DNA of 64,000 nucleotides. Origin: an uncultured Bacteroides sp. (GTDB lineage Bacteria > Bacteroidota > Bacteroidia > Cytophagales > Cyclobacteriaceae). Numbering within the stretch: the first letter of the stretch is position 1; each line of letters opens with the position of its first letter. The position numbers and the translations under genes are program-made. The stretch lies in the NCBI GenBank assembly GCA_902168185.1, contig CABHOV010000040.1:124001-188000 (forward strand). Reading direction: 5' to 3'. The notes beneath the pieces were generated by a model, which did not search any database, was not told where the DNA came from, and was given only the letters and a program-made list of their open reading frames with translations. Shown one piece after another: positions 53,912-63,797 of the stretch.

Positions 53912-54328
53912 ATGTATCCCGAACAATTAGTAGCACCTATGCGCACCGATCTTACGAGCGCAGGTTTTGCTGAATTAAAGACTTCTGAAGAAGTTGATAA
54001 CTACCTTCAAAACAAAAAAGGAACAACCTTACTGGTTATCAACTCCGTTTGTGGTTGTGCTGCCGGTGCGGCAAGACCCGGAGTAAAGTGGGCTTTGCAA
54101 TCTTCTGCCAAGAAGCCTAGCAACCTGGCTACGGTATTCGCTGGTGTCGATAAAGAAGCTGTTTCAAAAGCCAGAGAATATACGCTTCCATATCCCCCTT
54201 CTTCTCCAGCTATTGCTCTTTTTAAAGATGGAGAACTAGTACATTTTGTTGAGCGCCATCACATTGAAGGCAGAAATGCTCAAATGATTGGCGAGCACCT
54301 TGCCGAAGTTTTTGAAGAATTTTGTTAG
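53912..54328 (+). CDS. Bacilliredoxin (BrxA/BrxB family)
   Basis: A 138-residue thioredoxin-fold protein with a CGC active site (Cys47, Cys49; VINSVCGCAAGAARPGVKWA). Bacilliredoxins remove bacillithiol from protein cysteines. It closes the suf operon 37 bases after sufT, hinting that bacillithiol redox chemistry protects or regulates the suf cysteine enzymes (inference). A terminator follows. Confidence 0.93.
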   Translation: MYPEQLVAPMRTDLTSAGFAELKTSEEVDNYLQNKKGTTLLVINSVCGCAAGAARPGVKWALQSSAKKPSNLATVFAGVDKEAVSKAREYTLPYPPSSPAIALFKDGELVHFVERHHIEGRNAQMIGEHLAEVFEEFC

Positions 54329-54333
54329 TCATA

Positions 54334-54362
54334 AAAAAAGCGGGTTTATAGCCCGCTTTTTT
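54334..54362. terminator. Bidirectional terminator after the suf operon
   Basis: AAAAAAGCGGG / CCCGCTTTTTT form an 11-bp stem with a 7-base loop between convergent genes. The A and T runs serve both directions. Confidence 0.92.
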
Positions 54363-54387
54363 ATTTTACAAGTACTGTATTCAGGAG

Positions 54388-57225
54388 TTAGTTAATAACT
54401 CCTTTCTTATTTCCATTTACATCAAGCTCGACAATTTCATAGCCGAGTCGTTTGAGTCCAGGTAAGATGTTTGCCTTATCTCCTACCAACAGTATATTCA
54501 GTTTACTAGTATCGATCCATTTCGAAGCCAGTGTATTCAGCTCGTCTTTTGATATAGTGCTTACAATCTTGTTCTGCTGATCAACAAAATCACCAGGTAA
54601 ATTATAGCGGAGTATATTGGCTATAAACGATGTCTTTTGAAAGCCCGTTTCATAACGCAATGCATCACGCTGCCCGATAGCACTTCGCATAAACGACAAC
54701 TCGCTGTCCTGTATACCTGCCTTCGCATACTTTGTCAGCTCATTGATAACTTCTACCAGTGCACTGTCTGTTGCCGCGGCTTTTATACCGGCACTGAACA
54801 CAAACTCTCCGGTATATTTATCGCCCGAGAAACCGGAACGCGCACCATAGGTCCACCCTTTGTCTTCACGTAAGTTGAGGTTCACACGACTGTTGAATGC
54901 GCCACCCAATGCATAGTTCATCAAGCCTGCTTTATAGTATTCACCGGTAGCATCGTATTTTAAACCTGTAACATATCCAACACGAAATTCTGTCTGGGCT
55001 GCTTTCGGCACATCCACTATATAGATACGTGTCTTCTCAACTGCAGGAGCTTTGGAAGGTATAGCAGGTTTCGCATCTTTGGCAGGAAGCTTCTTCAGGA
55101 AATCGAGCTTGCCAAGAATTGCACTTTGTGTTACATCTCCTACGATAACAACATCTACTCCTGTTGAAGTAAAATAGTTTGTATAGTAGTTCTCTACATC
55201 TTTCAACGTCAGGTTCTTTACGGAGTACTCGGTACCGATATCACTCAGACCAAGTATATTATTGCTGCTATAATTCAACCGGGTATAAACATCACTGGCA
55301 ATAATTGCAGGTTGCGATTTACGCTGCTTGAATCCTTCAACAGTTTGCTTTTGAATTCGGGCGAAGGCTTCCGGAGTAAATTCCGGACGGAGAATGCGTT
55401 CTTCCAGTAAGGCAAGTGTCTTATCCAGGTTCTTCGTCAACGACTGCACATTCACAGTAATACCATCCAGACCACTGGCAACGCTGATGGAGCTTCCTAA
55501 TTTCTGGAGCTCTGCCTGCAACTGCTCTGCAGTATATTTCTGTGTGTCTTCATTCATCATGGAAGCAAAAATTCTGGGCAGTCCAATCTTCGACGTATCA
55601 TTCGCCATTAGTAAATGACCTCCAGGTATAGTAACCGAAAGTGTAACGATTGGAAGTTCTTTACTTTCAGTTCCGATCACGCGGATTTTATCGATATCTT
55701 TTCTCCAGAAGCCCGGTATTTTTACAACAGGATTTGCACCATTGCCCGGCAATTTGGTACGATCGAATGCATCGCTTGGCTTTGTATACTTTAATCCGCT
55801 ATACCCATAATCGGGTGCTTTATAGTTTGATGTATTTACAGTATAGTTATCCGGTGCTGCTATATTACTTTCATTGCCCTTTGTAACTACACTGAGAATA
55901 ACCGCTGCTTTCCCTTTTATATAGGTGTTGTAAACACGGATCACATCTTCTTTCGTAACTTTATTATAGGCATCGAGCTCTTTACCAATTCTGTTAGGAC
56001 TTCCGGTAAAAGTCTGGTAGGCGGCGAGCTGTGATACCTTGCCGGATACACTTTGCAGACTATAGATCAATTGCGCCTGCACGCTTCCTTTAAACTTCGC
56101 TATATCTTCATCGGTAACGCCACGTGTTTCAAAAGTCTTGATAGCATTTTCGAGGAGCTTCTTTGATTCAGCTAGTGAAACTCCCGGAGAAGGCGTTAAG
56201 CTTAATCTGCATTCACCTGCAAGTTCCGTTGTAGAATTAAATGCTCCTGCGTTTAATGCCTTTTGGTCCTTGACGATCTGTTGATATAGTATAGAATTTT
56301 TACCTTGCCCCAGGATTTCCACCATGCAATCCAGTGCTGGTTCATCCGGATGATAACTGGGGACTGTCGGGTATGTGATCACAAGTTGTGGCAGGCGTGC
56401 ATAGTTATCAACGAGCGTAACATAGCGATCGCTTGTGACAACCGGTGCCGGTAATTTCATATTCTGAACATCGGGGCCTTTTGGAATCGATCCAAAATAT
56501 TTTTGTGCAAGCTTTACAACATCGGCAGCTTTAACATCACCGCCTACCGTTACCGTTGCGTTGTTCGGTCCATACCAGCGAAGGAAGAAATTTTTAAGGT
56601 CGTCTACACTTACTCTGTTCAGATCTTCTATATATCCGATGGTAAGCCATGAGTATGGATGTCCATACGGGTATAAATTCTTGGCAATGGTCTCACCCAT
56701 CAATCCATACGGGCGGTTATCATAATTTTGTCCGCGTTCATTCTTTACAGTAGCGCGCTGGATCTCAAACTTCTTTTGTGTAACGGCATCGAGTAAAAAT
56801 CCCATGCGATCGGCTTCAAGCCAAAGCATTTTTTCAAGTTGATTGCTCGGTACAGTTTCAAAGTAATTGGTGCGATCGCGATTGGTTGTACCGTTGAGTG
56901 TTCCTCCTGATTCAGTTACAATTTTGAAGTGTTGCTCATCTCCAACGTTATCACTTCCCTGGAACATCATGTGTTCAAAAAAGTGCGCGAAACCAGACTT
57001 GCCAATTTCTTCACGTGCAGAACCAACGTGATACGTTACATCGACATGCACGATCGGATCGCTGTGATCTTCATGTACAATGACGGTGAGCCCGTTCGGT
57101 AATATATACTTCTCGTAGGGAATAATGACCTGGTCACCCTTCTTCTCGATTTTTTCTACCAGCTTCGCTTGTGCCGCCAACATCATGGGCGCACAAATCA
57201 AGGCCAGAATTAATAACTTCTTCAT
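54388..57225 (-). CDS. M16-family (insulinase/pitrilysin) metallopeptidase
   Basis: A 945-residue exported peptidase. After a signal peptide (KKLLILALICAPMMLAAQA), the inverted zinc motif HxxEH is present (His81-Phe-Phe-Glu84-His85), with the distal Glu in EADRMGFLL-type LWLEADRMG. Two tandem M16 halves are visible: the active one (about 25-480) and an inactive one (about 490-930, LPIVTLSVTIPGGHLLMAND). Such enzymes degrade peptides in a clam-shell chamber. It sits beside no processing partner, so its substrate is unknown. Confidence 0.94.
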   Translation of the reverse strand: MKKLLILALICAPMMLAAQAKLVEKIEKKGDQVIIPYEKYILPNGLTVIVHEDHSDPIVHVDVTYHVGSAREEIGKSGFAHFFEHMMFQGSDNVGDEQHFKIVTESGGTLNGTTNRDRTNYFETVPSNQLEKMLWLEADRMGFLLDAVTQKKFEIQRATVKNERGQNYDNRPYGLMGETIAKNLYPYGHPYSWLTIGYIEDLNRVSVDDLKNFFLRWYGPNNATVTVGGDVKAADVVKLAQKYFGSIPKGPDVQNMKLPAPVVTSDRYVTLVDNYARLPQLVITYPTVPSYHPDEPALDCMVEILGQGKNSILYQQIVKDQKALNAGAFNSTTELAGECRLSLTPSPGVSLAESKKLLENAIKTFETRGVTDEDIAKFKGSVQAQLIYSLQSVSGKVSQLAAYQTFTGSPNRIGKELDAYNKVTKEDVIRVYNTYIKGKAAVILSVVTKGNESNIAAPDNYTVNTSNYKAPDYGYSGLKYTKPSDAFDRTKLPGNGANPVVKIPGFWRKDIDKIRVIGTESKELPIVTLSVTIPGGHLLMANDTSKIGLPRIFASMMNEDTQKYTAEQLQAELQKLGSSISVASGLDGITVNVQSLTKNLDKTLALLEERILRPEFTPEAFARIQKQTVEGFKQRKSQPAIIASDVYTRLNYSSNNILGLSDIGTEYSVKNLTLKDVENYYTNYFTSTGVDVVIVGDVTQSAILGKLDFLKKLPAKDAKPAIPSKAPAVEKTRIYIVDVPKAAQTEFRVGYVTGLKYDATGEYYKAGLMNYALGGAFNSRVNLNLREDKGWTYGARSGFSGDKYTGEFVFSAGIKAAATDSALVEVINELTKYAKAGIQDSELSFMRSAIGQRDALRYETGFQKTSFIANILRYNLPGDFVDQQNKIVSTISKDELNTLASKWIDTSKLNILLVGDKANILPGLKRLGYEIVELDVNGNKKGVIN

Positions 57226-57329
57226 AGATTAGATTAATGAGTTTATCCTGCGTTGAAATACGCGAAAAAATTCCGTGGCGTAAATCGATTTATGACAAAC
57301 GCTAAATTGAAGAAGTCAGTGGTGTGGTG

Positions 57330-58916
57330 TCAGGTAAGACCTCTTTCGAGGATGAGTCTGGTTTCTTCGAGATCGAGTTCATATTCAATCCTGCGCAGTA
57401 CTTCGTCACTGATCACTCCTTCTCTGCGCAAGCGTATTAAGTCTGCACGTTCTTTATGAAGCAGCTCTTGCTGAAGTCTGTGAAATTCGTTGATCTGCTC
57501 TTCCTTCAACTTTTGTTCCGTCTGATCTTTTCGCAGTCTTTGAATTCGAATCTCATACTTTGTTTTGATCTGATTCAAAACATCATCGCTTAACGACAAC
57601 GCATAATTTTCTTCGATGTGCTCGATGATGGAAGACGCCAACATCAAACGGGCCCGTTGTTCATCCTCATAATCTTTTCCATCGAGTTCTATGCCAAACC
57701 AATTGATCATGGGCCGGAGTGTTAAACCCTGCAACACCAAGGTCGAGAAGATCACACAGAAAGTAAGAAAGATAATCAGGTTACGATGCGGAAACGGAGT
57801 TGCTCCGTTAATCGTCAATGGCAATGCGAGTGCTGCTGCCAAGGATACAACGCCACGCATACCCGACCAGGCTACAATCGTTGTGAGCTTAATGTCGGTG
57901 TCCGGTTCTTTTTCACGGATGCGTTTACTTAACCAGCGTGGTATATACGTGCCGGGATATACCCAGATGATGCGCCCTATAATTACAGCAAGACTGATGA
58001 TCACGGCATACTTCCAGGCCCAAAAAGAATTCGCTCCGATGTTCCCTATAATTTCCGGAAGCTGAAGACCGATGAGTATAAAGATTACACCATTCAGAAT
58101 AAAGAGTACGGTGTTCCAGGAGCCGTATGCCTGCAACCTGGTCTGTTGTGAAAAGACTTCACTGGAGTTCCAGCTCACATATAGCCCTGCTACTACTACT
58201 GCGAGTACACCTGAAAGATGGAACGATTCAGCTCCGAGGTAAGCAACAAAAGGCGCCAGGAAGGTTAGCGTTGTATCGGTTGTTGCATTGTCAGGAGTAA
58301 ATTTATGAATCCATTTAAAGACGAACCCGACCAGCAACCCGAAGACTATACCACCGGTTGCTACAATGACAAACTGCAGACCTGCATGCCAAATATTGAA
58401 CGCCCCTGTAGAGACTGCGATCACGGCATAGCGGTAAGCGATAAGACCCGTGGCATCATTTACCAGGCTCTCTCCTTCTAATATAGTAATAACACGTTTG
58501 GGTACACTGAGTCCTTTTGTGGCGGCTGTTGCTGCCACGGCATCCGGAGGTGAAATGATGGCACCGAGTACAAATGATTCTGCCCAATCAAAACCAGGAA
58601 TCATCATGTGCGCAACCCAGGCGACAGCACATGTGGTAAAGATCACACATCCTATAGCCAGCAATGTGATGGGTCGTTTCGCTGCTCTGAAATCAGGCCA
58701 CGAAGTATTCCACGCAGCTGAATATAGTATAGGAGGCAAGAAGACCAGGAAAACAATTTCAGGATCAAGTGAGATGGATGGCATCCCCGGAATCATACCG
58801 ATGACGATTCCAGCTACCACCAACAAAATCGGATAGGGAATTCTGATCTTATCCGTTACCTCTGCCAGAGCAGTGACTACGGCAAGCAGAATAATAACAG
58901 TAGCAATATTTTGCAT
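57330..58916 (-). CDS. CPA1-family Na+/H+ antiporter
   Basis: A 528-residue transporter with about 12 membrane helices and a cytoplasmic C-terminal helical tail (residues 420-528, rich in Glu/Arg/Gln). Family motifs: FLVFLPPILYSAAWNT, LGAIISPPDAVAATAATKGL with the ion-binding Asp, and ILEGESLVNDATGLIAYRYA with the second Asp. WSGMRGVVSLAAALALP is also standard. It should exchange Na+ or K+ for protons. The SDR gene next upstream is 29 bases away. Confidence 0.93.
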   Translation of the reverse strand: MQNIATVIILLAVVTALAEVTDKIRIPYPILLVVAGIVIGMIPGMPSISLDPEIVFLVFLPPILYSAAWNTSWPDFRAAKRPITLLAIGCVIFTTCAVAWVAHMMIPGFDWAESFVLGAIISPPDAVAATAATKGLSVPKRVITILEGESLVNDATGLIAYRYAVIAVSTGAFNIWHAGLQFVIVATGGIVFGLLVGFVFKWIHKFTPDNATTDTTLTFLAPFVAYLGAESFHLSGVLAVVVAGLYVSWNSSEVFSQQTRLQAYGSWNTVLFILNGVIFILIGLQLPEIIGNIGANSFWAWKYAVIISLAVIIGRIIWVYPGTYIPRWLSKRIREKEPDTDIKLTTIVAWSGMRGVVSLAAALALPLTINGATPFPHRNLIIFLTFCVIFSTLVLQGLTLRPMINWFGIELDGKDYEDEQRARLMLASSIIEHIEENYALSLSDDVLNQIKTKYEIRIQRLRKDQTEQKLKEEQINEFHRLQQELLHKERADLIRLRREGVISDEVLRRIEYELDLEETRLILERGLT

Positions 58917-58945
58917 GCAGCGGGGTTAACTGACTGAAGACTATA

Positions 58946-59866
58946 TTAGTAACTGAATTTACTCAGGAACTCTTCCAGTTCTTCCTTTAGTGGTCGATTA
59001 TTAACAATCCCCAATATATCATTTACCTGTTGATTTACCTTCACGTTAAGTTCGTGCAATCGCAGGTGCTGGTTGATAAAAATAAATTCCAGTGGAGGAA
59101 TGAGTTCTTTGAGAACGTCCAGTATATCGATGACCTTAAGATTGCGATCTACCAGGTTGTAAGTTCCATTCTCCAATGGAGCCGTCAGTAAGTTCGCAAG
59201 GGCATTCGAAAGCATATCCACATGAATGAATGTGCGCGATTGTTTGCCATCGCCTTGTATCGTAATGAGCTTATTGAAGTTTGCTTCGAAGGCGAACTTG
59301 TTGATGACAGCATCAAAGCGCATGCTCCGGCTATAACCGTATACATTACCACACCGCATGATATAGGTGTTGATCTTGCTGGATAATCTTCGTACATGTT
59401 CTTCACCACGTACTTTAGAGATCGCGTACAACGTCTGCGGATCCGGAGCCGTAAGTTCATCTACAGCTTCTTTTGATGAGCCGTAAACTCCTGTGCTGCT
59501 GGTATAAATAAACCGTTTTACATCGCTCTCTTCAACAGCATAAACGAGTTCTGCCGTACCCCAATGGTTTACCTGCTCATACGAATGAGCATCCGCATTG
59601 GCGAAAGGCGTTGTTACTTTGGCAGCGAGGTGATATACTACATCTACGCCTTTCAATACTTTACGAAGTGCACGGGAATCAAGCAGCTCTCCTTTTACAA
59701 AAGTTATCTTCATGTGCTTCTGAAGCCTTAATCCCAGGAACATGTTATAGTTCAGGCGGCTCAGGTTATCATATACTATTACTTGATCTACTTCAGGTTT
59801 TGCAATCAGCGCACTGATCAACTCAGTGCCTATATATCCGGCACCTCCGGTAACTAATACTTTCAT
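58946..59866 (-). CDS. NAD-dependent epimerase/dehydratase (extended SDR)
   Basis: A 306-residue extended SDR enzyme. The NAD loop is VTGGAGYIGTELI, the active-site Tyr-Lys is YAISKVRGEEHVRR, and YTSSTGVYGSS supplies the catalytic Ser/Thr. NVYGYSRSMRFDAVINKFAF and DGKQSRTFIHVDM resemble nucleotide-sugar 4-epimerases. The substrate is probably a UDP- or dTDP-sugar. It lies 19 bases downstream of the APS reductase gene, an odd pairing. Confidence 0.88.
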   Translation of the reverse strand: MKVLVTGGAGYIGTELISALIAKPEVDQVIVYDNLSRLNYNMFLGLRLQKHMKITFVKGELLDSRALRKVLKGVDVVYHLAAKVTTPFANADAHSYEQVNHWGTAELVYAVEESDVKRFIYTSSTGVYGSSKEAVDELTAPDPQTLYAISKVRGEEHVRRLSSKINTYIMRCGNVYGYSRSMRFDAVINKFAFEANFNKLITIQGDGKQSRTFIHVDMLSNALANLLTAPLENGTYNLVDRNLKVIDILDVLKELIPPLEFIFINQHLRLHELNVKVNQQVNDILGIVNNRPLKEELEEFLSKFSY

Positions 59867-59885
59867 CTTATACTTAAATGCTTTC

Positions 59886-60542
59886 TTACTTGTTGATTAA
59901 ATCCGTATGCAGGCCACATTCAACTTTGTTCATTCCGAACCAGCGGGCTTCGCGCTCCTGCATTTCAGGGTCTAATTTACGGGTGCAAGGTTCACAACCT
60001 ATACTGATATATCCTTTTTCTTCCAGTGGATGTTTAGGAAGATTATACTCCTTCTGGTATTGCCAGATCATTTTAGCGTTCCAGTCGAGCATCGGGTGAT
60101 AACGAAGGCAGCCATGTTTGGCGGGTTGCTCTACTTTCATCGCGGCACGCACAGCACTTTGATCGGCACGCACGCCATTGATCCATACATCATGTGAAAG
60201 AAGGATGGCATCCGTTGGTTGTGTTTTATTGAGATAGCAGCAATGGTCAGGGTCTGATGTAAAGAGAAGTCTGCCGTCTGCATCACGCTGCATAAACTTC
60301 GGGACATCGGATTTCAGGTCGACTATATTTAGTCCGAACTGATCACCAATGTAATCTCTGAACTGAACTGTCTCGGGAAAATGATAGCCTGTATTTATAA
60401 AATAAATCGGGATCGTTTTATCGATGCGACTCAAAATGTGCAGCAGTACCAAACTGTGCGATTGGAAGGATGACGTTGTAAAAAGCTTCTTGCCTTCCGC
60501 CTGATACGCCTCCAGTTTAGTTTTGATTTCCTCGAATTTCAC
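59886..60542 (-). CDS. cysH: Adenylylsulfate (APS) reductase, [4Fe-4S] type
   Basis: A 218-residue assimilatory sulfate reductase. The cluster ligands CC (101-102, DPDHCCYLNK) and CxxC (183 and 186, GCEPCTRK) mark the APS-reducing, Fe-S branch rather than the PAPS branch without cluster. The redox Cys209 is in KVECGLHTD. It reduces APS to sulfite with thioredoxin. No cysD/cysN/sat is in the window. Its cluster would come from the suf system encoded nearby. Confidence 0.93.
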   Translation of the reverse strand: MKFEEIKTKLEAYQAEGKKLFTTSSFQSHSLVLLHILSRIDKTIPIYFINTGYHFPETVQFRDYIGDQFGLNIVDLKSDVPKFMQRDADGRLLFTSDPDHCCYLNKTQPTDAILLSHDVWINGVRADQSAVRAAMKVEQPAKHGCLRYHPMLDWNAKMIWQYQKEYNLPKHPLEEKGYISIGCEPCTRKLDPEMQEREARWFGMNKVECGLHTDLINK

Positions 60543-60664
60543 TGCAACTTATCGGTTAAGTAAAACATTCTAACTACTTAATAATCAAATAATCAATCGC
60601 ACTGTACTAAATAACTACTTTATATTTCTATATTGGTTTACCTAAACCCTAAACCTTATCTACC

Positions 60665-62806
60665 TTGAGCTCGAAATATCGCGTTCTTTTAGCAGTATTG
60701 CTTACACTCCTGGCAATTTGTACCCAAGCTGTGTTTGGGCAAACCAAAATTGTGCAGAAAATAGTTCACATTAATCAGCAATCGGTTAATGTTTCGCTTG
60801 ACAAATTAACACCTAATGATTGTCAGGTTGGTGCCGGCTCTATTGCCGTTTCTGTTTCCGGAGGATCCGGAAAGTATATATATTCCTGGACCGGCCCTTC
60901 CGGTTTCACCTCCTCGCAGGAAGATATAACAAATCTCAGCCAAGGCATTTATACACTTCAAGTCAGCGATGGCAGCGACTGTATCCTTTCCAAACAATGG
61001 GAAGTGGTCTATGCCTGCGCTTCAGGCTGCAAGCTGGTGGATGTATCCACCGTAACAAATTCAAAGACCTGCAGCTCGAATGACGGCTCTATCAATGTGG
61101 CAATCAGTGGTGGCTCCGGTGCATACTCGTTCATGTGGTATAATAAAAACTTCAACATCGTTGGCAATACTAAAACACTGACGAATGCTGCTCCGGGTAC
61201 CTACTATCTCGAAGTTACCGACACAAAGAACACCAGCTGCACCACGATGTTCTATTATTACATCGAGTCCTCCTTAAAAGTAAACTTCACCACCGTATCA
61301 AATACCAAATGTACTATACCGTATACAGGCAATATCGCTGCCGTTGTCACGGGAGGTTCAGGAAGCTATTCCTATCAATGGCAATATCCGGATGGACAAA
61401 AAGCAACTGCAGGCGGAGCGTCTTTAGCAGGATTACGGGGCGGCAATTATATACTGATTGTCAAGGATAAGACTTCAAATTGTGAAGTAGAACAAAACAT
61501 CTATCTCGCCAACACAGCTGCTGCAACGCTTGGGATAGGCGAAGTAATTTCCCCTGCCACCATGTGTGCACCAGCAAACGGCTCAGTAGATGTAACGATC
61601 ACCAAAGGATCCGGAAATTATACCTATTCATGGTATGAGCAATCCACAGGCGTATCTGTAAGCACGGCTGAAGACCTTACCAACGCTGTCGCGTCAAACT
61701 ATACTGTATATGTAACAGATCTTCTTTCGGGCTGCAATGCTTCCAAAAAGTTTGTGATTCCCGATAAAACCTTGAAGCCAGAATTTATACTTACAAAAAC
61801 CGATAACACAAACTGCTCCGCTCCTTTTAACGGAGCTATCGAACTTGTGTCCGCAAAATCAGGAACGTATGCTATATCCTGGAGCAACGGCGCTATATCT
61901 CAAAGTATAAAAACCCTCGCTCCTGGCTCCTATGGTATATCGGTTACCGATAAAACAACAGGTTGTAAATCTATCATCAACCCAAGTGATGTTCAAGCTG
62001 TTAACATCAAAGATCTCTCTGAACAACCACTTGAGGTGACCATCGATGCGGTGGCTGATAATACCAAGTGTATAACTCCAAACGGATCAATCCAAACTTC
62101 GATCACATCATCTTCACCAACATCCATTTCATGGACAGGCCCGAATGGTTTTATATCGGATCAACAAGATCTGTCAGCACTGGCTGCCGGTGATTATATA
62201 CTTACAGCTTCTATCCAATGTAACACCGCTCCTGTTATTGAAGCTCAGGAGTTTACCACTCAGGCAAGTTCTTCCATCGAACTGGACTTAAGAAAGATCA
62301 TTTCAGATCGTGACAACAATCTTGATCCATCCAGTATAGTGATTACCAACATGCCACGAAGCGGAGCAAGTGCCTCCATCACCAATGAATTGCTCTTACG
62401 AATTCAATATCAAAATACATTTAAGGGTATTGATAGTATTCAGATACGAGCATGCGACCTGATGAAGGCGTGCTCCGAAAATATAATTACCATCAACGTT
62501 GAGACCATCTCTCAATCCAAACAAGATGGTATAGTGGTATATAACGCGGTGGCTCCCAACAGCATAGGCAATAATAAGTTTATGCGCATCGAATACCTTC
62601 CGCAGGTCGATAACCGCGTCAGTATTTTCAATCGATGGGGTGATAAAGTTTTTGAAGTACAGAATTATACGAACGAACTTCCTGGAAAACGCTTTGAGGG
62701 ATTAAATGATAATGGTAAAGAGCTGCCTACAGGTACATACTTCTATAAAATAGAATTCGCAGACGCTACCAACCCTGTCACGGGATATCTCTCACTAAAG
62801 CAATAA
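60665..62806 (+). CDS. SprB-repeat protein with type B T9SS sorting domain
   Basis: A 713-residue surface protein. The first usable start is TTG 60665, since an in-frame stop lies shortly upstream and no ATG precedes the signal peptide (RVLLAVLLTLLAICTQAVFG). At least five SprB-like repeats follow, with the motif GSIAVSVSGGSGKYIYSWTG and repeats GSINVAISGGSGAYSFMWY, GNIAAVVTGGSGSYSYQW. The C-terminus (MRIEYLPQVDNRVSIFNRWG, ELPTGTYFYKIEF) is the gliding-motility type B sorting domain. Four bases separate it from a PorP/SprF gene, its probable secretion partner. Confidence 0.93.
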   Translation: MSSKYRVLLAVLLTLLAICTQAVFGQTKIVQKIVHINQQSVNVSLDKLTPNDCQVGAGSIAVSVSGGSGKYIYSWTGPSGFTSSQEDITNLSQGIYTLQVSDGSDCILSKQWEVVYACASGCKLVDVSTVTNSKTCSSNDGSINVAISGGSGAYSFMWYNKNFNIVGNTKTLTNAAPGTYYLEVTDTKNTSCTTMFYYYIESSLKVNFTTVSNTKCTIPYTGNIAAVVTGGSGSYSYQWQYPDGQKATAGGASLAGLRGGNYILIVKDKTSNCEVEQNIYLANTAAATLGIGEVISPATMCAPANGSVDVTITKGSGNYTYSWYEQSTGVSVSTAEDLTNAVASNYTVYVTDLLSGCNASKKFVIPDKTLKPEFILTKTDNTNCSAPFNGAIELVSAKSGTYAISWSNGAISQSIKTLAPGSYGISVTDKTTGCKSIINPSDVQAVNIKDLSEQPLEVTIDAVADNTKCITPNGSIQTSITSSSPTSISWTGPNGFISDQQDLSALAAGDYILTASIQCNTAPVIEAQEFTTQASSSIELDLRKIISDRDNNLDPSSIVITNMPRSGASASITNELLLRIQYQNTFKGIDSIQIRACDLMKACSENIITINVETISQSKQDGIVVYNAVAPNSIGNNKFMRIEYLPQVDNRVSIFNRWGDKVFEVQNYTNELPGKRFEGLNDNGKELPTGTYFYKIEFADATNPVTGYLSLKQ

Positions 62807-62810
62807 TCAC

Positions 62811-63728
62811 ATGAAGCATCTTTACCTTCTGTTTTTCCTGGGGACTTTCATTCAAGCTTTTTCCCAGGAAGACCCGCTCTATGTTCAGTATATAAATAAC
62901 CCGATGATTCTAAACCCTGCCTATGCAGGGCTCAATAATAACTTCAACGCTTCGGTTTCGTATCGTAAGCAATGGGGAGGATTCGAGGGAAGCCCCACAA
63001 CCTTTCATGTGAGCGGTCATACATCGCTTGCTAAAAATAAAATGGGTCTCGGTATACTTTTGATCCAGGACAAAACCGGAGCCAATAGCAACACAGAGAT
63101 GAACATGACGTATGCTTACCGGCTAAACTTCAACGGCACGCATTTATCTTTTGGCATGCAGGCTGGTTTTATAAACTATAAAACAGATAACACTTTATTG
63201 AATACATACGACCCGACCGACCCTGCATTTAATTCCGATATAAATGTAATCAGACCCAACGTTGGTGCTGGCGTTATTCTGAACAGCGAAAAATTCTTTG
63301 CAGGGATTTCTGTTCCCAGGATGTTGAATACCACCACGCTTCTCTCTACGGATACAGCATCAATGAAGGCCAGACTTTATGATCAACATTACTATGGAAG
63401 CTTCGGGTATGTATTTTATTTATCAACACGTATGCGGCTAAGGCCTTCATGCCTGGTACGTTATGTTCAGGGTGCTCCTTTATCTGTTGATTATACTGTT
63501 GCTATAAATCTGGATGAGAAGTATACCGCGGGTTTATATACGCGTAATCTAAATGCGGGCGGATTTCTTTTACAACTCAGATTTGCAGGCGCTTATCGCT
63601 TCGGGTATGCATTTGAAGTCCCGCTGAATAACAATACGGTTGCTACCCGGTTTAATACCCATGAGCTTACACTCGGAATTAATTTGTCACTTTTCAGCTT
63701 TCAATCTTCTTCGATTACAAACTTTTGA
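62811..63728 (+). CDS. PorP/SprF-family type IX secretion outer membrane protein
   Basis: A 305-residue outer-membrane beta-barrel with a signal peptide ending near FSQ. Family features: DPLYVQYINNPMILNPAYAG, LNNNFNASVSYRKQWGGFEG, GLGILLIQDKTGANSNTEMN and FGMQAGFINYK. PorP/SprF proteins help secrete or anchor type B cargo encoded beside them, here the SprB-repeat protein. Confidence 0.94.
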   Translation: MKHLYLLFFLGTFIQAFSQEDPLYVQYINNPMILNPAYAGLNNNFNASVSYRKQWGGFEGSPTTFHVSGHTSLAKNKMGLGILLIQDKTGANSNTEMNMTYAYRLNFNGTHLSFGMQAGFINYKTDNTLLNTYDPTDPAFNSDINVIRPNVGAGVILNSEKFFAGISVPRMLNTTTLLSTDTASMKARLYDQHYYGSFGYVFYLSTRMRLRPSCLVRYVQGAPLSVDYTVAINLDEKYTAGLYTRNLNAGGFLLQLRFAGAYRFGYAFEVPLNNNTVATRFNTHELTLGINLSLFSFQSSSITNF

Positions 63729-63797
63729 TTCTTTTATGCGGGCGATTTAAAATAATCTACTGAACCTTTTAACCTTAAACCTGTTTAACTTTATGAC

